NCBI GenBank assembly: GCA_023453335.1
Contig: JAEXTU010000346.1
Location: 1-6,433 of the forward strand
Origin: Pseudomonadota bacterium
GTDB lineage: Bacteria; Desulfobacterota; Desulfovibrionia; Desulfovibrionales; Desulfovibrionaceae
DNA: 6,433 nucleotides
Direction of reading: 5' to 3'
Below, one piece after another: positions 1 through 6,242 of the stretch (position 1 is its first letter; each line of letters opens with the position of its first letter). A model generated the notes under the pieces. The model was given only the letters and a program-made list of their open reading frames with translations, had not been told where the DNA came from and ran no database searches. The position numbers and the translations under genes are program-made.

Positions 1-660
1 GGGGGCCGAGGCCACCGCGAACTCGTGGTACTTCTTGGGGTCGTCGGCCACCAGGTAGATGACCGCCACCTGCTCCACGTCCAGGAGCTTGGCCTTGGGG
101 AAGCGCTTCTTGACCGCGGCCAGGCGCTCCTGGGCCAGCTTGAGCATGGCCGCGCGGTCGCCGAAGTTCATGGCCCCCATGGCGCAGGTCTTTACGCACA
201 TGGGCAGGCGGTTGGCCTGCACCCGGTCGATGCACATGTTGCACTTGGTGAGCATCCCGGTGGCGTCGTTGCGGCGCGGGATGTTGTAGGGGCACGCCTG
301 GCGCACCTCCTCGCACTGCTGCGCGGTGAGTTGCTTGGTCTTGTCGTTGTAGAGCACTGCCCCGGTCTTGTCGTCGTAGGTGGCGCAGCCCTGCACGAAG
401 TCGGTGGCCACCGCCAGGCAGTTGGGGGACAGGCAGTGGCGGCACTGGTCCGGGAAGAAGTACCAGGCCACCTTGTTGTCCACCATGTGCTCGCTGAAGC
501 GCACCAGCTTGAGGTTGTTGGGGTTGAGGTCCGGGGGGTTCTGGTGGGAGCCGCGCTGGCGGGTCTCCACCCCGGGCAGGTTCTTCCATTCTTTGCAGGC
601 CACCTGGCAGCCGCGGCTGGCGGTGCACCGGGTGGTATCTATGAGGAACGCCTTGGGCAT
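1..660 (-). CDS. fdhB: Formate dehydrogenase iron-sulfur (beta) subunit, 3' end cut by window edge
   Basis: This is the electron-transfer subunit of the formate dehydrogenase encoded just upstream; it passes electrons between FdhA and a periplasmic acceptor such as a c-type cytochrome. The frame is open from ATG 660-658 to base 1 (220 codons, no stop). AAGGAG lies 8 nt before the ATG, and fdhA ends 25 nt upstream. The protein begins MPKAFLIDTTRC. It shows the ferredoxin-like Cys groups expected for three [4Fe-4S] clusters: C12/C18/C22, C73-x2-C76-x4-C81, C123 in ACPYNIPR, C140-x2-C143, C155 and C159. It has no signal peptide, as expected for a partner carried out with the Tat-exported alpha subunit. 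The family's usual length (about 215 residues for D. gigas, from memory) suggests few codons are missing. Odd: position 15 is Ser (CTASRGC) where the family normally has Cys, and C92 and C116 are extra cysteines. Identity is confident; the acceptor is inferred. Confidence 0.95.
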   Translation of the reverse strand, partial: MPKAFLIDTTRCTASRGCQVACKEWKNLPGVETRQRGSHQNPPDLNPNNLKLVRFSEHMVDNKVAWYFFPDQCRHCLSPNCLAVATDFVQGCATYDDKTGAVLYNDKTKQLTAQQCEEVRQACPYNIPRRNDATGMLTKCNMCIDRVQANRLPMCVKTCAMGAMNFGDRAAMLKLAQERLAAVKKRFPKAKLLDVEQVAVIYLVADDPKKYHEFAVASAP

Positions 661-685
661 GGTCGTGTCTCCTTGCGCTGCGAGC

Positions 686-3600
686 CTACAGCTCGGGGGC
701 CTTGGAGGCCTTGCGGATGTTCACGGTGAGGGCCTTGTACTCCGGGATGGAGGCGGTGGGGTCCATCACCGAGGCGGTGAGGCGGTTCACCGCGTCGCCG
801 GCCTTGCCCGGCTTCTTGGGCCAGGGCGGGGTGGTCCAGCCGAAGCAGAAGGGCATGCCGATCTCGTGCACGGTCTTGCCCTGGACCTTGAAGGGACGCA
901 TCCGGATGGTGACCATGGCGATGGCCTCCACCGCGCCGCGGGCGCTCTCCACGATGACCACGTCGCCGTTCTTGATGCCCTTTTCCTTGGCCAGCTGCGG
1001 GCTCATCTCCACGTACTGCTGCGGTTCGGCCTCCAGGAGGGCCGGGATCTTGCGGGTCTCGGTCCCGGAGCACCAGTGCTCGGTCAGGCAGTAGGTGGTG
1101 AGCACGATGGGGAAGCGCGGGTCGCCGGGGGCGGCCAGGGGGTTGGCGTCGCCTTCGCCGCGCAGCACCTTGGCCACCGGGTTGTGCAGCTGCTTGGAGA
1201 GCAGGTGCTCGGCAATGGGGGTCTCGATGGGCTCGTAGTGCTCGGGGAAGGGGCCGTCGGCCAGGCCCGGGCCGAAGAAGGCGCCGAACCCGTCCTTCAT
1301 CATGATGAACGGGTACTTGCCGTTCTCATTGCTGTACGGCGGGGCCGGGCCGTCCGGGATGTCGCCCACCCAGGCCTTCTTCTCGCCGTCCCAGGCGATG
1401 ACCGCCTTGGCCGGGTTCCAGGGCTTGCCGTTCTTGTCTACCGAGGCGCGGTTGTAGAGCACCCGGCGGTTCACCGGCCAGGTCCAGGAGAACTTGGGGA
1501 AGAGGTGGATGGCCGCCTGCATGGGGGTCTGGGTCAGGTCCCGGCGCTTGGAGAGGTTGCCCCCCTCCTCGGTGTAGCCGCCGCAGTAGAGCCAGTTCAG
1601 GCTGGTGGTGGAGCCGTCGTCCTTGAGGTTGGGGAAGCCGGGCACCAACTGGCCCTTCTTGTATTCCTTCTCCCCGACCTTGCTGTCCTGGGTGAAGACG
1701 CCGTTGATGCGGCGGCACATCTGGTCCGCGTCCCACTTCTCCGGGAAGTCCATGGACATCACCTGGGCGAGTTGGGGGCCGCTGTCCTTGCTGTAGAGGC
1801 TGCGCACCGCCTGCATCATCTGCACGAACATGGTGCCCATGTCCCGGCACTGGCCCGCAGGCTCCACGGCCTTGTAGTGCCACAGGTGCCAGCGGCCGGA
1901 GTTGGACACGGTGCCGTCGCGCTCGCCGCGCTGGGCCGAGGGGAGCAGGAAGACCTCGGTCTTGATGGCCGAGGGCTTGGCCTTGGGCCCGCGCCAGAAG
2001 TCGCTGGTCTCGGTGTGGTGGATTTCGCCCACCACCAGCCAGTCCAGGTTCTCCATGGCCCGACGCACCTTGTGGGTGTTGGGCTGGCTCTGGCAGGGGT
2101 TGTGCCCGAACACGAAGCCGCCGCGGATCTTGTTCTTGTACATCCGGTCGAAGAGATACTGGATGGACATGTCCGCGCCGGTGTCCACCTTGGGCAGCAG
2201 GGAGTAGCAGAAGCCGTTCTCCTTGGTGGCCTTGTCCCCGAACCAGCCCTTGAGCAGGCTCACGATGTACTTGGGCCGGTTGCCCCACCAGTTCACGCTC
2301 TTGGGGTCCTTGGTCACCGGGGTGTTGGCCTTGAGGTAGTCCTCCAGGGTCGGCCAGCCCGAGCGGGGCACCCCGTGGTAGCCCGGGATGTAGTGGTAGA
2401 GCAGGGCGTGGTCCGTGGAGCCCTGCACGTTGGGCTCGCCGCGCAGGGCGTTGATGCCGCCGCCGGCCACCCCGATGTTGCCGAGCAGCAGCTGCACCAG
2501 GGTGGAGGTGCGGATGATCTGCACCCCGTAGGTGTGCTGGGTCCAGCCCAGGGCGTAGAGCATGGTCGCGACCTTGTCCGGCTTGCCGGTGGCCGCCACC
2601 GCCTCGTACACCTTGAGCAGGTCGCCGGTGGGCACGCCGGTGACCGCCGAGACCGTGTCCAGGGTGTAGCGGGAGTAGTGCTTCTTCATGAGCTGGAACA
2701 CGCAGGCGGGGTCCTGCAGGGTCATGTCCCGCTTGGGCACCCCGTTCTCGTCCATCTGGTAGGTCCAGGTGGCCTTGTCATAGGCCTTCTTGTCCTTGTC
2801 CCAGCCCGAGAACAGGCCGTCCTTGAAGCCGAAGTCCTTGTTCACCAGGAAGGAGGCGTGGGTGTAGTCCACCACGTACTCCTTGAAGTACTTCTCCTTC
2901 TCGATGATGTAGTTGATCATGCCGCCCAGGAAGGCGATGTCCGTGCCCGAGCGCAGGGGCACGTGGTGGTCGGAGCGGGCTGAGGTGCGGGAGAACTTGG
3001 GGTCCACGTGGATCACGGTGCCGCCCTTGTCCTGGGCCTTCAGCACCCACTTGAAGGAGATGGGATGGTGCTCCGCCGCGTTGCTCCCCATGATGAGGAC
3101 GCAGTCGGCGTTCGCAATGTCGGAGTAGTGGTTGGTCATCGCGCCGCGGCCGAACGACTCTGCCAGAGCCGGTACGGGGGGGGCGTGTCAGACCCGGGCC
3201 TGGTGGTCGATGAAGACCATTCCCAGGCTGCGCGCGAACATGTGGGCGATGGCCGCCTCTTCGTTGGACATCTGGGAGGAGCCGAGCTGGAAGATGGTCT
3301 CCACCCGGTTCACTTCCTGGCCCTTGTCGTTGGTGTAGAGGAAGTCCTTGTCCCGGGTTTCCTTGACCTTCTGGGCGATGCGCTCCAGCATGAAGTCCCA
3401 GCTCTTCTCCTCCCACTTGTCGGAGAAGGGGGCGCGGTACAGGGGCTTGGTGACGCGGCGGTCGGTGGTGTGCATGGTGAGGAGCGCCGCGCCCTTGGCG
3501 CACAGGCCGCCCTCGCTGATGGGGTAGTCCGGGTCGCCTTCCACGCTCACCATCTTCCCGTCCTTGACCGAGATGAGCGTGTTGCAGCAGCAGGAGCAGA

Positions 3601-3754
3601 AGGGGCAGACCGAGATGACCTCCTTGGCCCCCTCGATCTTCATGCTGAAGGCGTGCGCCTTCACCGGCTCCAGGTCGAAGCCGAGCTGTCCCAGGGACAG
3701 GCCGGCGATGCCGGCTCCGGCAATTTTGAGAAACCCTCGCCGTGAAAATTCCAT
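686..3754 (-). CDS. fdhA: Selenocysteine-containing formate dehydrogenase alpha subunit, periplasmic (UGA read as Sec189)
   Basis: This is the catalytic subunit, which interconverts formate and CO2 at a W or Mo bis-MGD site. It has 1022 residues if UGA 3190-3188 is read as Sec. The ATG at 3754-3752 follows AAGGAGG. The N-terminus is a Tat signal (SRRGFLK at 4-10, then a hydrophobic run to about 22, possible cleavage after AHA at 33-35). The proximal [4Fe-4S] ligands are C50, C53, C57 and C85. Sec189-His190 is followed in the same frame by ALAESFGRGAMTNHY, a family hallmark, so the stop is recoding rather than a mutation. R438 in LRGEPNVQG fits the catalytic Arg; the U189/H190/R438 spacing matches U192/H193/R441 as I remember them for D. 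vulgaris FdhAB. A C-terminal molydopterin-dinucleotide-binding domain covers about 880-1022. No membrane subunit is visible, so a soluble FdhAB is likely. W versus Mo cannot be decided from sequence. Odd: extra Cys at 55 and 56. Automatic annotation would split this gene at 3190. Confidence 0.97.
3155..3190 (-). promoter_or_regulatory. Selenocysteine UGA codon and candidate bacterial SECIS hairpin
   Basis: UGA occupies 3190-3188. Immediately downstream in the mRNA, bases +17 to +33 after the UGA can form a 7-bp stem (CGGCUCU with AGAGUCG, one G-U pair) closed by a GGC triloop (3171-3155). In E. coli fdhF the SelB-binding loop lies about 19-23 nt after the UGA, so the position is right, but the apex does not copy the E. 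coli GGUCU loop exactly; a GGCUCU stretch sits at +18 to +23. That the codon is Sec is near certain from protein context. The precise hairpin is my hand fold. The gene requires SelA, SelB, SelC and SelD from elsewhere in the genome. Confidence 0.7.
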
Positions 3755-3762
3755 ACGACCGG

Positions 3763-3770
3763 TCCTCCTT
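3763..3770 (-). promoter_or_regulatory. Ribosome binding site of fdhA
   Basis: AAGGAGGA on the minus strand, an almost full anti-16S match, lies 8 nt before ATG 3754-3752. It fixes the start that gives a complete Tat signal peptide. Confidence 0.85.
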
Positions 3771-3780
3771 TCGGCCCGTG

Positions 3781-3833
3781 CCGGCAGGGACGCCGGGCAG
3801 GCCGCTTGCGACCTCCCGGGGAGGGGAGGCCTG
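3781..3833 (-). promoter_or_regulatory. Foldable GC-rich 5' leader of fdhA
   Basis: Between the predicted transcription start (near 3848) and the fdhA start codon lie about 94 nt. They contain an outer 6-bp pairing (CAGGCC 3798-3803 with GGCCTG 3828-3833) enclosing a 5-bp hairpin (CCTCC/GGAGG, 3812-3824). A second hairpin follows (CCGGC 3781-3785 with GCCGG 3792-3796), which could compete with a shifted pairing of 3774-3778 with 3794-3798. The ribosome binding site (3763-3770) is just downstream. I do not recognise a known riboswitch class, including the Moco motif. In sequence this rich in GC such pairings can occur by chance. Confidence 0.3.
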
Positions 3834-3854
3834 TGCCATGTAACGTGCGGCGTC

Positions 3855-3882
3855 AGTTTAGCGCAAAAATGTCGTCCGTCAA
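3855..3882 (-). promoter_or_regulatory. Sigma70-type promoter candidate for fdhAB
   Basis: On the minus strand TTGACG (-35, 3882-3877) and TAAACT (-10, 3860-3855) are separated by 16 bp, matching consensus at 5/6 and 4/6 positions. They lie in the only strongly AT-rich stretch between the ModE-like gene and fdhA, pointing toward fdhA. Initiation would fall near 3848. No convincing sigma54 -24/-12 pair was seen here. This would let fdhAB be transcribed separately from the upstream pair of genes. Confidence 0.55.
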
Positions 3883-3904
3883 TAAATTTGTAATAATTTC
3901 AATG

Positions 3905-3918
3905 TGTTATCTGTAACA
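3905..3918. promoter_or_regulatory. Crp/Fnr-type inverted repeat upstream of the fdhA promoter
   Basis: TGTTA and TAACA form perfect 5-bp arms around a 4-bp spacer, 14 bp overall, the arm and spacer sizes of Fnr-type sites (TTGAT-N4-ATCAA). The centre is about 63 bp upstream of the predicted start, close to the -61.5 position used by class I activators. The arms do not exactly match the Fnr, Crp, Rex or HcpR consensus sequences that I know, so the binding protein is unknown. Confidence 0.35.
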
Positions 3919-4032
3919 TATTTGTTCAAGCCCGCCCAAACCCCCGATGAAATTCAAGGGGATAGCGGCAAACCTGCGGCCCTGGCCTGCCAAACCGTAG
4001 AGGAGGATACTCAAGGCAAACGATATGTTGGA

Positions 4033-4051
4033 ATAAAATATGCGAAGCATA
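4033..4051 (-). terminator. Weak intrinsic terminator candidate after the ModE-like gene
   Basis: On the minus strand TATGC-TTC-GCATA forms a 5-bp AT-rich stem with a triloop, followed by TTTTATT, 61 nt after the ModE-like stop codon. The T tract and position fit a terminator, but the stem is short and weak. It could instead be a protein-binding site, because the TATGC half-site also occurs in the longer palindrome upstream of the operon. Confidence 0.25.
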
Positions 4052-4111
4052 GGCTGGAATGATGGCTGCGCCCGTCCACGGCTCGGGATTGCCGGCCAGC
4101 GGAGATGCCGC

Positions 4112-4534
4112 TCAGGTGGAGTAGGGCCGCACCGGCATGCCGAAGATCTCCTGGGCCCGCTCCATGGCGTCCTGCTCCACCACCGTGAACCAGCGCAGGT
4201 AGCGCTCCATGAGCAGCTTGCCGAAGGGGGTGAGCACCTGGCCGTCGCGGCGGCGGCCCCGCCGGGCCACCAGTTGGAAGCCCAGGACCTGTTCGGACTG
4301 GCGCAGCTTGCCCCAGGCCGCGCGGTAGGACATGCCCATGTGCTCCGCGGCCTGCTTGAGTGAACCGTACTCGGCGATGTTGGCCAGGAGCTGGGCCCGG
4401 CCCAGGCCCACGAAGAGCCCGTCGTCGGTCTCCAGCCACATCCGGAGCCGCACCCGGGGGCGCAGGTCGCGGTCCGGGGTGTCCGGGGAGGGCAGGCCCG
4501 CCTCGGGCCGGGGGAGAAGACCGCGCTCGCTCAT
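4112..4534 (-). CDS. ModE-type winged-helix transcriptional regulator without molybdate-binding domain
   Basis: This is a 140-residue DNA-binding protein of the ModE N-terminal / LysR-type HTH family. After a polar, probably flexible N-terminus (1-28), the winged helix-turn-helix covers about 29-115. The helices run through LLANIAEYGSLKQAAEHMG (49-67) and SYRAAWGKLR (69-78), the typical ModE recognition region, and a basic wing RRGRRRDGQVLT lies at 91-102. E. coli ModE is about 260 residues and carries C-terminal TOBE/Mop domains that bind molybdate; this protein ends after the dimerisation-type helix (about 104-130) and has none. Its ATG follows AAGGAGG by 5 nt, and that ribosome site begins within the stop codon of the upstream fusion gene, so the two are probably translationally coupled. 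A role in Mo/W or formate dehydrogenase gene control is inferred from family and neighbours. How it senses anything is not visible. Confidence 0.88.
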   Translation of the reverse strand: MSERGLLPRPEAGLPSPDTPDRDLRPRVRLRMWLETDDGLFVGLGRAQLLANIAEYGSLKQAAEHMGMSYRAAWGKLRQSEQVLGFQLVARRGRRRDGQVLTPFGKLLMERYLRWFTVVEQDAMERAQEIFGMPVRPYST

Positions 4535-4545
4535 GTCCGCCTCCT

Positions 4546-6195
4546 TCACTTGCCGAAGGGACACTTGGGATAGGTGCAGGTCTTGCACTCCTGGCACATG
4601 GCCCCGTGCCCCATGCGGGCCAGGTCGCGGCGGGTGATGGGCACGCCGGCCAGGAGCCGGGGTAGGATGAGGTCCAGGCTGGTGGTCTTGAAGAACAGGG
4701 CGCAGGCCGGCACGCCCAGGACCTGGACCCTGCCGATGCGGGCGATGAGGGTCATGGCCCCGGGCAGGATGGGCGCGCCGTAGAGCAGGTCCTCGGCCCC
4801 GGCGTCCAGCAGGCCCTGCCGGGTCACGTCGTCGGGGTCCACGGAAAGGCCGGCGGTGGTGACCAGGAGGTCCGCGCCCAGGCCCAGGAGTTCGGCCGCG
4901 GCCGCGGCGATGACCGCCCGGTCGTCGGGCACGATGCGCACGCCCACGGTTTCCGAGCCCAGGGCGGCCAGCTTGCTGGTGACGATGGGGCCGAAACCGT
5001 CCTGGATCAGGCCCTTGAACACCTCGTCCCCGGTGACCAGGATGCCGGCCCGGGCCCGGCGCAAGGGCAGCACCGAGACCACCGGCTCGGCCTCCAGCAC
5101 GGACAGGGCGCGGAGGAAATCGGCGCGGGGCAGGTAGAGGGGGATGGCCCGGGTCCCGGCCACCCGGGTCCCGGCCTTGACCAGGCTGCCGTCGTGGCGG
5201 GTGGCGGCCATGACCCCGGGGGCCAGGTTGAAGCGCTCCAGGATGTCGGTGTCCACCTTGAGCATCCCGTCCATCTCGGCCACTAGGTTGACCTTGCCCT
5301 CCCGGGGCAGGGCCGCGCGGCCCACGCCGGGGCCGGCCAGGGCGGCGGAGAAGGCCAGGGCCGCCTCGTCCTCGTGCACCCACTCGCCGGCCGCGTCCGC
5401 GGCCTCTTGCACGAAGATGCGGTTCTTGCCCATGTGCTGGAGGCGGCAGACGTCGCCCGCGGTGATGACGTGGCCCCCGAGCACTGCAGGGCCCTTGGAC
5501 TCGCCGGGCACGATGCGGGTCATGTCGTGCACCGCGGCCTGGCCCACGGCCTCCTGCACCGGCACGGCCCGCACCCCGGGGGGCACGGTCCACAGGCGGA
5601 CCTCCGCCGCGTCGGCGTTGCGGCGCTCGTAGGGGCCGTCGCCCTGGCAGAGCCGGCAGATGCCGCCGTGCTTGGCGGGATAGGCCTCGCCGCACAGGGG
5701 GCAGAGGGCGATCTTGCCCTTGCCCGCGCGGGCCAGGGAGGCGGGGTCCAGGCAGACCTCCTCCATCCGGCAGATGGAGGCCCCGCGTTCGGCGATCTCA
5801 CGGCGCAGGGCGTCGGAGTCCTGCGCCTTCTTGGGCGCGAGTTTGAGCAGCCATTCCCGGATGTGGCGGGAGCCGTTGAACCGGGAGGGGTCCAGGGAGA
5901 CCCGCACCCCCTCGCCGCTGTGCTTGTCGTAGAGGGAGAGGGCATAAATTCCCAGGTTGAGCACCCGCAGCCAGCCGTTGCCCACGGTGCAGGGGGTGAG
6001 CATCTGGACGGCGTCGGGCAGGCACCAGGCGGTCTCGGACACCGCATCGTAGAGAATTCCCTCGGGCAGCCGCTCCTGGGCCGCGGCCACCATGAAGCCG
6101 CCCAGGAGCAGGCCCGGGGCGGGGTAGCCGTGGAACTGCGTGGCCTTGGCCACGAACTCGTCGAAGGTGTAGGGGCCGATGCAGGTTTCAACCAT
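4546..6195 (-). CDS. FmdE-like / zinc knuckle / MoeA-like molybdopterin-binding fusion protein
   Basis: This is a 549-residue protein, probably cytoplasmic (no signal peptide or membrane segment seen). The ATG at 6195-6193 follows GGAG by 8 nt. Residues about 15-105 resemble FmdE, the protein encoded beside formylmethanofuran dehydrogenase (FHGYPAPGLLLGGF at 21-34; LTPCTVGNGWLR at 66-77). Residues 165-183 form a C-x2-C...C-x2-C zinc knuckle (C165, C168, C180, C183). Residues about 220-525 resemble the MoeA/MoCF molybdopterin-binding fold: TGDEVFKG at 388-395, TTAGLSVDPDDVT at 446-458 and LGVPACALFF at 493-502. The last 16 residues carry C534-x2-C537-x2-C540-x4-C545. MoeA inserts molybdate or tungstate into adenylylated molybdopterin, but this divergent copy, lacking a normal MoeA N-terminal half, may do something related, such as cofactor sensing or delivery. 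It starts an apparent operon with the ModE-like gene 11 nt downstream. The domain assignments are fairly sure; the function is inferred. Confidence 0.88.
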   Translation of the reverse strand: MVETCIGPYTFDEFVAKATQFHGYPAPGLLLGGFMVAAAQERLPEGILYDAVSETAWCLPDAVQMLTPCTVGNGWLRVLNLGIYALSLYDKHSGEGVRVSLDPSRFNGSRHIREWLLKLAPKKAQDSDALRREIAERGASICRMEEVCLDPASLARAGKGKIALCPLCGEAYPAKHGGICRLCQGDGPYERRNADAAEVRLWTVPPGVRAVPVQEAVGQAAVHDMTRIVPGESKGPAVLGGHVITAGDVCRLQHMGKNRIFVQEAADAAGEWVHEDEAALAFSAALAGPGVGRAALPREGKVNLVAEMDGMLKVDTDILERFNLAPGVMAATRHDGSLVKAGTRVAGTRAIPLYLPRADFLRALSVLEAEPVVSVLPLRRARAGILVTGDEVFKGLIQDGFGPIVTSKLAALGSETVGVRIVPDDRAVIAAAAAELLGLGADLLVTTAGLSVDPDDVTRQGLLDAGAEDLLYGAPILPGAMTLIARIGRVQVLGVPACALFFKTTSLDLILPRLLAGVPITRRDLARMGHGAMCQECKTCTYPKCPFGK

Positions 6196-6242
6196 GGTGT
6201 GTTCTCCAGCCTGGGCCGCGTTCGGGCGGCCGCCGGGATTTG

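Noticed and set aside
380..2983. An 867-codon open frame on the plus strand
   Set aside because: It lies opposite fdhA. Its translation is a Gly/Leu/Val/His-rich low-complexity product typical of the antisense of GC-rich genes, with no recognisable domain.
3176..3183. Run of eight G (plus strand) next to the Sec codon as a possible frameshift or sequencing error
   Set aside because: With eight bases the frame is continuous, and the residue count between Sec and the GRGAMTNH motif matches the family as I know it.
3188..3754. A separate 188-residue truncated formate dehydrogenase, or an fdhA pseudogene with a nonsense mutation
   Set aside because: The UGA is at the Sec position of the family and the same frame continues directly into ALAESFGRGAMTNHY and the rest of FdhA.
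2778..3839. Minus-strand 353-codon frame overlapping the fdhA start
   Set aside because: Out of frame with fdhA, Arg/Gly/Pro/His-rich, no family resemblance; it is a shadow of the true gene.
3946..3960. Plus-strand TGAA-A-TTCA dyad flanked by CCCC and GGGG runs as a terminator
   Set aside because: The loop would be a single base, pairing between the two parts is interrupted, and no T tract follows on the minus strand.
4112..5695. A 527-codon minus-strand frame containing the ModE-like protein as its C-terminal part
   Set aside because: The region upstream of 4534 is an Arg/Gly/Pro-rich out-of-frame reading of the fusion gene. The ATG at 4534 has a strong ribosome site and gives the normal ModE-like N-terminus.
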